64,000 bases of DNA from Prorocentrum cordatum. Lineage: Eukaryota > Sar > Dinophyceae > Prorocentrales > Prorocentraceae. The notes below the pieces were generated by a model that ran no database searches, was not told where the DNA came from, and saw only the letters and a list, made by a program, of their open reading frames with translations. Both the position numbers and the translations under genes were made by a program. Of this stretch, positions 20,571 to 32,800 are shown one piece after another. The stretch covers positions 55,001 through 119,000 of the forward strand of contig CAUYUJ010020679.1 of assembly GCA_963575745.1 (NCBI GenBank). Direction: 5' to 3'. How positions within the stretch are numbered: position 1 is the stretch's first letter; the number at the start of each line of letters is the position of its first letter.

Positions 20571-20930
20571 CTAAGGATGTTCGCTCTTACTCGCCCGTGT
20601 GTCATTCAAAACGAGTTCCCCGCAACCTCGATACCCGCCCTTTTTGTTTTCGATCACACCCCCTTTCAGAAGGATTCTTTCTCTTTTTGCGGGGGGCGGC
20701 GGGCTTAGACAGGCGGGCAAACCTGAGCGGGCGGACGTTCCTTCGTGGGCGTACACAAGCCCGCCATTGGAATTGGTAAGGGCCCTGCAAAAAGAGGAGG
20801 GGGAGAACGAGGGAGAGTGGGAGGAACGGAGGGGGAGGGACGAAGGAAGAGGGAAAACGTCAGGAGAGAAGGAGCGAAGAGGGGGGCGGTTGATTAGAGG
20901 CAGAAAAAAGAGAAAGAGAGAGAGAGAGAG
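20571..20930 (+). repeat. Compound repeat: tail block and GA-rich end
   Basis: Tail with CCTCGATACCCGCCC, followed by CCATTGGAATTGG, GGGCCCTGCAA and a GA-rich end, as at 1300-1430. Confidence 0.75.
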
Positions 20931-20937
20931 AGAACAC

Positions 20938-20947
20938 ATATTATATA

Positions 20948-20990
<43 letters not shown>

Positions 20991-21234
20991 ATATATATAT
21001 AATATATATATAAGAAATTAAGCGACGCCCAAGTAGAGAAAGAGAGAGAGAGAGAGACAAAAAAAGGAGAGAGGAGGCAGGAGAGGGGAGGGAGAAGGGA
21101 GGAGGGAGAGGAGGGAGAGGGGATAGGGCAGAGAGGCATAAGGATGAGGGAAGAGAGGAGGAAGCGAGAAGGGAGGAGAGGAGGGAGGAGGGAGGAGGGA
21201 GAGGGAGGAAGAGCAGGAAGGTAAGAGCGTGAAC
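20938..21234. repeat. (AT)n followed by GA-rich tract
   Basis: (TA)n with ATATTATATA breaks to about 21012, then a purine-rich (GAGAG, GGGAGGA) tract to about 21230. Confidence 0.9.
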
Positions 21235-21724
21235 TTTCGAGGAAGTCCTAAGCGAAAGCGAAATTCCTCAAGGAAATGTCGGGCGGGAGCCCACGACGGG
21301 CGGGCGATCCCCTGATGGGCAGGTCGGGCGGGTGGGACATTCAAACGGGATACCGGAGTATGGCGAGAGCGCGATTACTAAGTAAATTGTAACGGCGTCC
21401 TTGGCGCAGCGTGTTTCCTGAGCGTCGAAAGCGCGATTTCGGAATACATCGCATGGAAATCACAAGCGAGAGCGCAATTCTTGAATAACATGCGAGGGGT
21501 TCTCTGGCGGCAGCGGGGGTCTTGATTAAATTGCGAGGAAATCTTGACTCAATTGCGAGGAAGTCACAAGCGGGAGCGCCGTTACTAAGTAAATTGTGAG
21601 GAAGTCTCAACTGGGAGCGGGGGTCTTGACTAAATTGCGAGGAAGTCACAAGCGGGAGCACCGATCCTGAGTAAATTGTAAGGAAGTCTCCGGAGCGGGG
21701 GTCCTGAGCAAATTTGGAACAATC
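21235..21724 (+). repeat. 41-bp minisatellite array
   Basis: Same family as 1440-1900, with deletions: GAGGAAGTC, CAAGCGGGAGC and GTAAATTG boxes. Confidence 0.8.
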
Positions 21725-22275
21725 TCAGGCGGGAGCCGTTGTTGTTGTTGTTTTTGCTGTAATCCGGGAGGCCAAGGGGCCCAGTTTGAGCACGAAGACT
21801 TTCTCTGTAAACAACAGGATGCGAGCGTCGAGGGGCAGACTTTGGAGAAAAACAGCATGCACCGGTGAGGGGGCATCAACAATAATATCATTCCGAAATG
21901 AGAATTCAACCAGAACAGCAACAACAATCATTTTAAGACTGTTCGCCCTTATCTGCTCGACTGTCCAATAACGCGTATTTCCCAAACCCTCGATACCCAC
22001 CCTCTTCGTCTTCGATCTAACCCCTTTTGGGGGGTATACCTTTCTTTCCTGCAGGCGGGGCCCCGGCAAGCGGCGGGGCGGCCGCGGACCGTCGGCCTGG
22101 CCAGCGGCAGCGCTGATCGGCGGGGCGGCCGCGGACCGTTGACCCGACCCCAAGAGGGACGGACAGGGGACCGACCACGACGACGACGACGACGACGTCG
22201 ACGACGACGGCGACGACGACGACGACGTCGACGACGACGACGAGCGAAAGCGAGAGCAAGAGAAAGACAGCAGGG
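21725..22275 (+). repeat. Compound repeat: head, short (CAA), tail, (GAC)n
   Basis: Most complete junction of all blocks: head 21725-21905, remnant CAA, tail 21938-22140, (GAC/GTC)n 22175-22245. 21964 onward matches window positions 1-345. Confidence 0.85.
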
Positions 22276-23035
22276 GCACGAAGGACACGAAGTAGGCCAC
22301 GAAGGGCGACAGCGGGGACACGAAGGGAATGCGTATGGGGCCACGAAGAGCGCGAACGAGCGGGGGCCACGAAGGGCAGATAATGCGGGGCCACAGAAGG
22401 CAACGATGGGGCCACTGAGGGTAGCAACTGGGCCACGTAGGACAATGAGGGGGCCACAGACGGCGACAGCGGGGCCACAAAGGGCATACACATGGGGCCA
22501 CAACGGGCGCGAACGAGCGGGGGCCACGAAGAGCATACGTATGTTGGGCCGCGGAGGGCGAGGACGGGGCCACGAAGGGCAGCAACGGGGCCACGAAGGG
22601 CAGCGAGGGGGCCACGAAGGGCGACCGCGGGGCCACGAAGGGCATGCATATGGGGCCACCACGGGCGCGAACGAGCGGGGGCCACGAAGGGCATACATCT
22701 AGGAAGGGCAACGAGGGGGCCATGAAGGGCTGCAACGGGGACACGAAGGGCAGCGAGGGGGCCACGAAGGGCTGCAACGGGGCAACGAAGGGCTGCAACG
22801 GAGCCACGAAGGGCAGCGAGGGGGCCACGAAAAGCTGCAACGAGGCCACGAAACAAAGCGAGGGGGCCACGAAGGGCTGCAACGGGGCCACGAAATAAAG
22901 CGAGGGGCCCACGAAGGGCTGCAACGGGGCCACGAAGCAAAGCGAGGGGGCCACGAAGGGCTGCAACGGAGCCACGAAACAAAGCGAGGGGCCCACGAAG
23001 GGCTGCAACGGGGCCACGAAGGGCAGCGAGATCCC
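22276..23035 (+). repeat. 21-bp minisatellite array
   Basis: About 35 units of GCCACGAAGGGCTGCAACGGG or its GCAGCGAGGGG variant. As 21 is a multiple of three, a 7-residue repeat stays open on the minus strand for hundreds of residues; I read this as repeat translation, not a gene. Confidence 0.9.
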
Positions 23036-23515
23036 GATTCCTGGGTAATCTGTGAGGGAGTCCTAAATGTGAGCGCGACTCCTGGGTGCCTGGGTGTCGG
23101 GAGCGCGGCGCATGAGTAAATTGCAGGAAATTCCAACGCAAGGGCGCTATTCGCAAATAAATTGCAAACAAATCTCCAACGAGAGCGCGACACCAGAGCG
23201 CCGAGAGAGCGATTCCGTAATACGTTGTCAGGAAGGCACAATCAAGAGCGCGATTCCTGAATAAAATGCGAGGAAGTCTCGGGCGGGAGCGGGGGTCCTG
23301 GCTAAATGGTGAGGAAGTCTCAGGCGGGAACCGTTGTTGTTGTAACCCGGGGGCCAGGGGCACAGTTTGAGCATCAAGACTTTCCCTGCCAAAAAACCAG
23401 GTGCGAGCGTCGAGGGGCACATTTTGATTGAGAAAAAAATATGCACTGGTGGGAACAAACATTGCTCTTCAGAAGTGAGAGTACAACAGCAACAACAACA
23501 ACAACAACAACAAGG
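23036..23515 (+). repeat. 41-bp units, head block and (CAA)n
   Basis: Near copy of 570-1010, ending in a short (CAA) tract at 23488-23514. Confidence 0.85.
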
Positions 23516-23719
23516 CAAAACAACCTGCTGGTGTACCCGGAGCCGGTCCACCAGTTCGCTGTTTTGCTCCATGTAGCGAAACAACCCACTGGTGTACCAG
23601 GACCCCCCCCCCCCCCCCCCCCCGCAACGCAACGCAACGCAACGCAACACGGCTGTATGAGCAGCCTCTGTTGCGTTGTGTTCCGTTGCGCGGGCAGGTG
23701 GGGGGTGTGTGACCCTACG
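23516..23719. repeat. Poly(C) and (GCAAC)n left border of the 32-bp satellites
   Basis: A GTGTACC..GAGCCGGTCCACCAG type sequence, poly(C) at about 23600-23624, then GCAAC repeated five times. The mirror structure (GCGTT)n-poly(G)-GGCCGGTCCGCCAG-(CAA)n is at 25840-26030. Confidence 0.75.
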
Positions 23720-24512
23720 GGAGCTCCCACTGTATGGGATCCCCTACGGATTCGGAAATTTGAGACCCTCCAGGTTCACAAGGAACGCACTTGTTCTATA
23801 TAGAGAAGTTCCATACGGATCCTTACGGAAATTGTGGTTCCTTGGAGTGGTGGATACGGAAGTCTGGGGATTTCCATTACGGATCCTATACGGACTGTAT
23901 GGGATCCCATAAGGATCCTATACGGATTGTATGGGATCCCCTACGGATCCTATATAGACTGTATGGGATCCCCTACGGATCCTATACGGACTGTATGGGA
24001 TCCCCTACGGATCCTATACGGACTGTATGGGATCCCTTACGGATCCTAGACGGACTGTATGGGATCCCCTACGGATCCTATCCAGACTGTATAGGATCCC
24101 ATACGGCGTCTATACGGTCTGTATGGGATCCCATACGGATCCTATACGGACTGTATGGGATCCCATACGGATCCTAGACGGACTGTATGGGATCCCCTAC
24201 GGATCCTATCCAGACTGTATAGGATCCCATACGGCGTCTATACGGACTGTACGGGATCCCATACGGATCCTATACGGACTGTATGGGGTCCCTTACGGAT
24301 CCTATACGAACTGTATGGGATCCCATACGGATCCTATACGGACTGTATGGGATCCCTTACGGATCCTAGACGGACTGTATGGGATCCCCTACGGATCCTA
24401 TACGGACTGTATGGGATCCCCTACGGATCCTATACGGACTGTATGGGATCCCATACAGATCCTATACGGACTGTATGGGATCCCTTACGGATCCTAGACG
24501 GATTGTTCTCGC
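23720..24512 (+). repeat. 32-bp satellite A
   Basis: About 20-24 units at an exact 32-bp step (for example 23881, 23913, 23945, 23977). Each unit carries GGATCCTATACGGACTGTAT and GGGATCCC. Some units carry GGCGTCTA in place of GGATCCTA. 32 is not a multiple of three, so frames rotate. Confidence 0.95.
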
Positions 24513-24899
24513 TTGGGTTCCCGATGGGGCGCTCTGGAGGGTCTGGGGGGAGGCGCCGTGAGAGGCGGGGCCCGAGGCCTCTAGAGGCTCGTCCTCCTCC
24601 TCCTCCTCCTCCTCCTCTACATCCTCCTCGTCCTCCTCCCCTTCCCCCTTCCCCCCATCCCCCTCCTCCTCCTCCTCCCCCTCCTCCTCCTCCTCCTCCT
24701 CCTCCTCCTCCTCCTCCTCCTCCTCCTCCTCCCCCTCCGACGACAACGACGAACAATGCACACGCCCAAGCGATAACGAGGACCGCTGTCCCAGGTCCCC
24801 AGGGTCCGAGCCACGCCTGGGAGCCGGCTAACCACGAAAATAACCTCGAATGTTGATATCGCAAGAAGCGGTACGCGCAGGAGCAGAAAGAAGAAGAGA
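24513..24899. repeat. (TCC)n separator between the 32-bp satellites
   Basis: A short unique piece, (TCC)n at about 24592-24735, then unclassified sequence. Confidence 0.7.
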
Positions 24900-25815
24900 T
24901 GGACCCCTGTAGGGGTCCCATGGGAATCCTATCCTATGCGTGTCCTATGGGAATCCTATGGAAACCTGTCGGGGTCCTATGGGAGTCCGATGAAACCCTG
25001 TAGGGGTCCTAAGGGAGTCCTATGAAACCCTGTAGGCGTCCGATGGGAGTCCTATGGAACCCTGTAGGGGTCCCATGGGAGTTTTAAGGAACCCTGTCTG
25101 GGTCGTATGGGAGTCCTATGAAACCCTGTAGGGGTCCTATGGGCCTCCCATGGAACCCTGTAGGGGTCCTATAGGAGTCCGATGGAACCCTGTACGGGTC
25201 CTATGGGCACCCGATGGATCCCTGTAGGGGTCCTATGGGAGTCCGATGGAACCCTGTACGGGTCCTATGAGAATCCGATGGAACCCTGTAGGGGTCGTAT
25301 GGGAGTCCGATGGAACCCTGTACGGGTCCTATGGGGGTCCCATGGAACCCTGTCCGGGTCCTATGGGAACCCGATGGAACCCTGTCCGGGTCCTATGGGA
25401 ACCCGATGGATCCCTGTAGGGGTCCTATGGGAGTCCTATGAAGCCCTGTAGGGGTCCTATGGGAGTCCTATGGAACCCTGTCGGGGTTCCATGGGAGTCT
25501 TCAGGAACCCTGTCTGGGTCGTATGGGAGTCCTATGAAACCCTGTAGGGGTCCTATGGGAGTCCCATGGAACCCTGTAGGGGTCCTATAGGAGTCCAATG
25601 GAACCCTACACGGGTCCTATGGGAATCCGATGGAACCCTGTAGGGGTCCTATGGGGGTCCGATCCAACCCTGTGCGGCTCCTACAAAAGTCCAATGGAAC
25701 CCTGTACGGGTCCTATAGGAATCCTATGGAACCGTGTAGGGGTCCTATAGGAATCCTATGGAACCCTGTAGGGGTCCTGTGGGAGCCCTATAGAACCCTG
25801 TACGGGTCCCTGTAC
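24900..25815 (+). repeat. 32-bp satellite B
   Basis: About 28 units at 32-bp step, each with GGGTCCTATGGGAGTCC and ATGGAACCCTGTA. Aligned with satellite A at the TCCTAT box, about 19 of 32 positions agree. Confidence 0.95.
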
Positions 25816-26040
25816 GCCCCGCGGGGGGGCGCGCGGGGAGAGCGTTGCGTTGCGTTGCGCTGCGTTGCGCGGGGGGGGGGGGGGGGGGGGAGGCCGGTCC
25901 GCCAGCTAGTGGTTTCGTCAACAACAACAACAACAACAACAACAACAGCAACAGCAACAGCAACAGCAACAACAGCAACAACTACCACAACAGCAGCAGC
26001 AGCAACAGCAACAACAACAATACAGACTATGTTTTGACTA
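25816..26040. repeat. (GCGTT)n, poly(G) and (CAA)n right border
   Basis: GCGTTGCGTTGCGTTGCG at about 25845, poly(G) 25869-25890, GGCCGGTCCGCCAG, then (CAA/CAG)n to 26025. Inverted counterpart of 23516-23650. Confidence 0.8.
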
Positions 26041-26224
26041 GTTCTTAATATTCTTCCTGTAGAGGGGCATGCCCGCCTTAATGGTACTCTTCTGTGATCC
26101 GTTAACCACGATTTGAACCTTCAACTGGAACGCTACAAGGGGAAATCAAATCTTGGAGAGCCTCGCAGGTTCCTCGGGAAGCTTTTGGAAGTCACGGAGC
26201 ACGAGGGCTTCTATTGGGCACAAG
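26041..26224. other. Unclassified
   Basis: No gene or repeat recognised. Confidence 0.3.
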
Positions 26225-26410
26225 CTAACATGGGTTACCCATCGGTCGGAAGAAGTAAGTAGAAACATGAAGTGGGAAGGCGTTGGAAATTGACTGGGTC
26301 CCGTCTGCCCCCTTGGGAGGATGGAGAAGGTGAAGCCACTCGATCCTTGAAGTAGGAAGGCGCTTAAAGTAGATTGGAATCTGGGAATCCAAAAATACCT
26401 ACTTCCAACG
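26225..26410 (+). repeat. ~185-bp dispersed repeat, copy 2
   Basis: Homologous to 15755-15945. It is followed by about 270 bases of unclassified sequence up to the inverted composite element. Confidence 0.75.
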
Positions 26411-26683
26411 ACCGATGGGCAAGGGTCCGCAGATCTAGCGCGTGGGCGCCAGAGCCACGGATCGGAGAACGTAACCCCTGAAACATGGCGCAAATGCCAC
26501 CTGATTTGGCGACGGCGCGCGCCGAGTTGATATGGAAATAGGACCCGTCGCTGCTCCACTCGCCTTGAACCAAATCTCCCAAGCTTGTGAATACAACCAG
26601 TGGGTGCTGGGAGCGGTCGCGCCCGGGTTCCCCGGCAGCAGTCCTGTCTTCTTGCCTTACAAAAAGATTATCCCGGCAAAGCA

Positions 26684-27600
26684 ACCTAACAGCGATGTGT
26701 AGGAGCATATCTGGAAGCATTCCCCTTAAGATTCAGATGAGAATCCAGTTGTAGAATTCTGCTGTTCTCGCAGTCGTAGTCGCATTCGCGATGACAGTCG
26801 CAGTGGCAACGGCAGTCACAGTCACAGCCTCAGCCTCAGCCTGCCTCAGCCTCAGCCTCAGCCTGCCTCAGCCTCAGCCTGCCTCAGCCTCAGCCTCAGC
26901 CTGCTTCAGCCTCAGCCTCAGTCTGCCTTCAGCGTCTCGGCCTCAGCCTCAGCATCAGCCTCAGCCTCAGCCTCAGCCTCAGCAGCATCAGCCTGCCTCA
27001 GCCTCAGCCTGCCTCAGCCTCAGCCTCAGCCTGCTTCAGCCTCAGCCTCAGTCTGCCTTCAGCCTCGGCCTCAGCCTCAGCCTGCCTCAGCCTCAGCCTG
27101 CAGCCTCAGCCTCAGCCCTCAGCATTCAAAATGTGGCCCGGGAATGGAGTTCTGGGAACTCGAAGAACACGAAGTGGCCTACAGTTGGCTCCGGGCATTC
27201 AAAATCATGCCCAGGAATGGAGTTCTGGGAACTCGAAAACCACGAAGTGGCCTACAGTTGGCTCCGGGCATCCAAAATGTGGCCCGGGAATGGAGTTCTG
27301 GGAACTCGAAGACCACGAAGTGGCCTACAGTTGGCTCCGGGCATCCAAAATGTGGCCCGGGAATGGAGTTCTGGAAGTCGAAGAGCACGAAGTGGCCTAC
27401 AGTTGGCTCCAGGCATTCAAAATGTGGCCCTGGAATGGAGTTCTGGGAGCGCCAAGAGCGATTTTGCGAGGATGTCTCAGGCGATTTGGGTGGCGGCGGC
27501 AGAGCGCCGGCAGATCGCCGGATCCCGCCCAGACCCCCCTGGGGAGTCATGATGCTTTCTTTTGACCCTACTAGAAACCTATCAGTCTTCGCTGTTAGAT
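26684..27600 (-). mobile_element. Composite element copy 6, inverted
   Basis: Complete copy in opposite orientation: right end at 26684-26694 (ACCTAACAGCG as written on plus), conserved right segment, CAGCCT array 26825-27120, 73-bp units 27120-27460, left segment, left end CGCTGTTAGAT 27590-27600 (one mismatch). 917 bp. ATTATCCCGG lies outside both ends in direct orientation (26667-26676 and 27602-27611), which could be a target duplication or a relic of tandem neighbours. Confidence 0.8.
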
Positions 27601-28655
27601 AATTATCCCGGGTCTTGGGCCCTGCTTCCATGCACAGCGTTACGTGGCTCCCTGGGTTCCTTGGCCATGGCTCCTTGGTTCCATCGCGTAGCTTACTTTG
27701 CTTTTGCTGGTCTCGGTTCTTTGCTGCCTCGCCTCGCAATGCCTCGCAATGCCGTGCAATGCTGAGCAATGCCACTGAACACCACGCAGCGCTGAGCAAT
27801 ACCGAGCAATGCCACGCAACGCGCCCATGCAAGTGTAAGTGTCTATCTGCTTGGGGTCGCGCCAGGCTCGTGCGCGCCGCCTCGACGTCAGGCAGCCGAG
27901 GAGCGCCACTGCCCCTTGCTCTTCTGCGCGCCACCGGGGAAAATGCTCGGAGAACCAGACCTCCTCCTCCTCCTCCTCCTCCTCCTCCTCCTCCTCCTCC
28001 TCTTCCTCCTCCTCCTCCTCAGAAATCGCGACGGCTGGCCATTCCTCGGTTTCGTGAGCCCCCGAGTTCGCGCCTCGCGCCTCGCGGCGCGCGGCGCGCG
28101 GTCACCTTCGAGTCTTCGCGAGGCGCCGCCCTGGGGAGCGGGCGCCCCTCCGACCCGAGCCGCGGTGCCCGAGGCGCGGGTGCCTTCGCGCCCCCTCGGC
28201 TGACTCAGCTTTCGTGCGCCTGGAGGCTCAAAAAATACCCTGGGATACGAACGACGGCCCTCGGGAAGGCGTTGAGAGCTCCGAGGGCACGCAGCAGGAA
28301 CGGGTGACGACGTCAGATGTCTGGGGAGGCAGAATGGACGAACCACACCCAAGCCTCGACATGGCCACGCTGCGAGCCTGAAACTCCCGCGCTGGTACGA
28401 CTACCAAGAGGCCCCAGGAGGGCCCCAAGAGGCTCCCAAGAGGCCCAATAACTGCTTCCCAAATGGGCCCCCGAGAAAGATCCGAAGAGACCCCAAGAAG
28501 CATCCCTGAGGACTATCTAGGCACGGTGGCGGGATGGGCCGAAGGCCATTAGACCTGGGCCGGCACGGAAACGGAAAGAGCGCCTCAAACACATTAACCG
28601 AAATTACTCACACCACCGTTCGTAGTGGGAGCCTTGGCGTTGAGAGCTTGTTACG
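27601..28655. other. Low-complexity and unclassified sequence
   Basis: 27725-27820 holds GCAATGC/GAGCAATGCC repeats. (TCC)n at 27958-28022. 28080-28200 is very GC-rich. From about 28400 AGGCCCC/CCAAGAGG units start. No gene recognised. Confidence 0.4.
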
Positions 28656-29562
28656 TCACCCCTCGTCCTCCTCCTCCTCCTCCTCCCCCTCCTCCTCATC
28701 ATCCTCCTCCTCCTACTCCTCCCCTTCTCCTCCTCCTCCTCCTCATCATCCTCCTCCTCCTCTCCTCCTCTTCCTCCTCCCCTCCTCCTCCTCCTCCTCC
28801 TCCTCCTCCTCCTTCATCCTCCTCCTCCTCCTCCTCCCTCCTCCTCCTCCTCCGCCTCCCCTGCCTCCTTCCGCCTCCTCCGCCTCCAGCCTCCGCCTAC
28901 CTCCTCATCCGCCTCCGCCTCCGCCTCCGACTCCTCCTCCTCTCCTCCTCCTCCTCCTCCTCCTCCTCCTCCTCCTCCTCCTCCTCGCTCCTCCTCCTCC
29001 TCCTCCTCCTCCTCCTCCTCCTCCTCTCTCCTCCTCGCTCCTCCTACTCCTCCTCCTCCTCCTCCTCCTCCTCCTACGCTCCTCCTCTCTCTACTCCTCC
29101 TCCTCCTCCTCCTATCCTCCTCCTCCTCCTCTCCTCCTCCTCCTCCTCCTCCTCCTCCTCCTCCTCTCCTCCTCCCCATCCTCCTCCTCCTCCTCCTCCT
29201 CCATCCTCCTCCTCCTCATCCTCCTCCCCTCCTCCTCCTCCTCCTCCTCCTCCTCCTCCTCGCTCACTCCTCTCCCCTCCTCCTCGCTCCTCCTTCCTCC
29301 TCGCTCCTCCTCCTCCTCCTCCTCCTCCTCCTCCTCCTCCTCCTCCTCCTCCTCCTCTCCTCCTCCTCCTCCTCCTCCTCCTCCTCCTCTTCCTCCCCTC
29401 CTCCTTCACCTCCCTCCCCTCCCTTGGCTCGTCTAGTTCCTCCTCCTACTCCTCCTCCTCTCCTCCTCCTCCTCCTCCTCCTCCCTCCTCCTCCTCCTCC
29501 ATCTTCCCTCCTCCTCCTCCTCCTCCTCCTCCTCCTCCTCCTCCTCCTCCCCCTCCTCCTCT
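28656..29562 (+). repeat. Long (TCC)n array
   Basis: About 900 bp of TCC with phase slips (CTCCTCATCC, CTCCTCGCTCC, CTCCGCC). Poly-Ser/Pro/Leu frames across it are not genes. Confidence 0.95.
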
Positions 29563-29860
29563 TCGGGCGCGCTCGGGAGCATATTGGGTCCCTCTTGGGC
29601 TCTCTAGGGCCCTCGGGGCCTTCTTGGCCGTATTGGGGCCGTCTGGGGGCCATCTTGGGCCGTTTCGGGCCCCTTTGGGGCGCATCTGCGGCCGTCTTGG
29701 GATGATCTTTGGGGCCTCTTAGGCCGTCTTGGGCCCGTCTGGGGGCCATCTTGGACCGTTTTGGGCCCGTTTAGGGCGCCTCCGGGGCCGTCTTGGGACG
29801 ATGTTTGGGGTCTCTGGGCCGTCTTGGCCCCGTCTGGGGAAGAAGCGGGCCATGAGAGCC
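29563..29860 (+). repeat. CTTGGGCCGTCTTGG minisatellite
   Basis: Opposite orientation of the 14359 family; units such as GGGGCCGTCTTGGG. Confidence 0.8.
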
Positions 29861-32800
29861 GCCCGGGAGCCGCTTCACTCAAAAAATACAAGGGAAACGG
29901 GCTATTAGACTTTACGTGCGGTCCTCGCCCCTCCCCTGGACCCCTCCCTAGAAGGGCTTCGCCCCCTACTCAACGTCACTCGCTCATACCTCGCTCTTTC
30001 CGTCACCTGGCCCGGCACAGAAACGAAAGAGCGCTTCAGAAACAAAAACCGAAATTACTCACACCACCGTTCGTACCCGGAGCCTTGGCGTTGAGAGCTT
30101 GTTACGTCACCCCTCGCTCTTGGGAGCCTTGGTGTTCCGAGATTGTTGCGTTGCCGCCCGTTCCTGAGCCTTGGCTGGGCCTTGGTGTCAGGAACTTGTT
30201 ATGTCACCGCTCTCTGCTGGGCGCCTTGGTCTTCTCAGCTTGTTTACGTCACCGTTCGCTCTTGGGAGCCTTGGTGTGAGCAGCTAGTGCGTTACCGATC
30301 GCTCTCTATTTGGCGTCTCTGGGCCTTATTGGGAGTCCTATTGGGGCCCTTGTTGGGCCCACTTGGGGGCCTCTTGGGGGGCTCTGGAAGCCTCCTGGGA
30401 GCTTCTTGGGGCGAAAGGCTAGACTTTTCGGTTCGTGGTCCCCCTCTTGGGGCCGTCTTGGGGCCCTCTTGGGCCGTCTTGGGCGCCTCTTGGGCCGTCT
30501 TGGCGCCCTCTTGGGCCGTTTTGGGGGCCTCTTGGGAGCCTCTTGGGCCGTCTTGGGGCGGTCTTGGGGGCCTCTTAGAGCGTCTTCAACGCAGTGAAAG
30601 CCGAAAAGCCTTGTATGCTAAAAATGTACCCTTTCCCATAGGAAATCAATGATTTTCGCCTCCCGGTGGCCTCTTGGGACGCCTCTTGGGGGCCTCTTGG
30701 GGCTTCTTGGGGGGCTCTGGGGGCCTCCTGGGAGCTTCTTGGGGCGAAAGGCTAGACTTTTCGGTTCGTGGTCCCCCTCTTGGGCCGTCTTTGGGCCCTC
30801 TTGGGCCGTCTTGAGCGCCTCTTGGGCCGTCTTGGGGCCCTCTTGGGCCGTTTTGGGGGCCTCTTGGGAGCCTCTTGGGCCGTCTTGGGGCGGTCTTGGG
30901 GGCCTCTTGGGCCGTCGTCAACGCCGTGAAAGCCGACAAAGCGCATATGCTAAAAATATACGTTTTCCTTTGGAAAATCGATGATGTCGGCCTCTTGGGG
31001 CCCTCTAGGGGGACGCCTCTTGGGGGCCTCTTGGGGGCCTCTTGGGCCGTCTTGGGCGGTCTTGGGCTCTCTTGGAGCGCTCTTGGGCCGTCTTGGGGGG
31101 GAACCCGAAAAACATGCAAAAACCCGAGGGAAAACCCGAAAACGGCCATTAACACCAAATGCGCACGCTACCCCCCTCCCCTGGAACCCCTCCCTTTAGG
31201 GCTTCGCCCACACCAGAACGTCATCACTCGTACCTCGCTCTTTCCGTTACCTGGGCCGGCACAGAAACGGAAAGAGCGCTTCAGAAACAGAAACCGAAAT
31301 TACTCACACCACCGTTCGTACTGGGAGCCTTGGCGTTGAGAGCTTGTTACGTCACCCCTCGCTCTTGGGAGCCTTGGTGTTCAGAGATTGTTGCGTTGCC
31401 GCCCGTTCCTGAGCCTTGGCTGGGCCTTGGTGTCAGGAACTTGTTACGTCACCGCTCTCTGCTGGGAGCCTTGGTCTTCTCAGCTTGTTTACGTCACCGT
31501 TCGCTCTTGGGAGCCTTGGTGTGAAGAGCTTTTTGCGTTACCGATCGCTCTCTATTTGGCGTCTCTGGGCCTTCTTGGGAGTCCTTGGAGGCCTCTTGGG
31601 AACCTCTTGGGGGCCTCTTGGGGCTTCTAGGGGGGCTCTGGGGGCCTCCTGGGAGCTTCTTGGGGCGAAAGGCTAGACTTTTCGGTTCGTGGTCCCCCTC
31701 TTGGGGCCGTCTTGGGGCCCTCTTGGGCCGTCTTGGGCGCCTCTTGGGCCGTCTTGGCGCCCTCTTGGGCCGTTTTGGGGGCCTCTTGTGAGCCTCTTGG
31801 GCCTTCTTGGGGCGCTCTTGGGGGCCTCTTAGAGCGTCTTCAACGCAGTGAAAGCCGAAAAGCCTTGTATGCTAAAAATGTACCTTTCCCATAGAAAATC
31901 AATGATTTTCGCCTCCCGGTGGCTCTTGGGACGCCTCTTGGGGGCCTCTTGGGGCTTCTTGGGGAGCTCTGGGGGCCTCCTGGGAGCTTCTTGGGGCGAA
32001 AGGCTAGACTGTTCGGTTCGTGCTCCCCCTCTTGGGGCCGTCTTGGGGCCCTCTTGGGCCGTCTTGAGCGCCTCTTGGGCCGTCTTGGGGCCCTCTTGGG
32101 CCGTTTTGGGGGCCTCTTGGGAGCCTCTTGGGCCGCCTTGGGGCGGTCTTGGGGGCCTCTTGGGCCGTCGTCAACGCAGTGAAAGCCGACAAAGCGCATA
32201 TGCTAAAAATATACGTTTTCCTTTGGAAAATCGATGATGTCGGCCTCTTGGGGCCCTCTAGGGACGCCCCTTGGGCGCCTCTTGAGGGCCTCTTGGGGGC
32301 CTCTTGGGCCGTCTTGGGCGGTCTTGGGCTCTCTTGGAGCGCTCTTGGGCCGTCTTGGGGGGGAACCCGAAAAACATGCAAAAACCCGAGGGAAAACCCG
32401 AAAACGGCCATTAATACTCAAATGCGCACGCTACCCGCCTCCCCTGGAACCCCTCCCTTTAGGGCTTCGCCCACACCAGAACGTCATCACTCGTACCTCG
32501 CTCTTTCCGTTACCTGGGCCGGCACGGAAACGGAAAGAGCGCTTCAGAAACAGAAACCGAAATTACTCACACCACCGTTCGTACCCGGAGCCTTGGCGTT
32601 GAGAGCTTGTTACGTCACCCCGCGCTCTTGGGAGCATTGGTGTTCAGAGATTGTTGCGTTGTCGCCCGTTCCTGAGCCTTGGCTGGGCCTAGGTGTCAGG
32701 AACTTGTTACGTCATCGCTCCCTGCTGGGAGCCTTGGTCTTACCAGCTTGTTTACGTCACCGTTCGCTCTTGGGAGCCTTGGTGTGAAGAGCATGTTGCG

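Noticed and set aside
21725-23462. 430-481-residue minus ORFs with 7-residue periodicity
   Set aside because: Produced by the 21-bp minisatellite; the flanking parts run through head and tail repeat blocks and change with copy.
23597-23624. Poly(C) as a retroelement polypurine or tail signal
   Set aside because: No element with coding capacity or target duplication is attached; the mirror poly(G) at 25869 argues for a border repeat.
23720-25815. CRISPR-like 32-bp direct repeats
   Set aside because: Units are contiguous without spacers, frames and sequence drift continuously, and the genome is eukaryotic. It is a satellite.
28534-29722. 300-365-residue Ser/Pro/Leu ORFs
   Set aside because: (TCC)n array.
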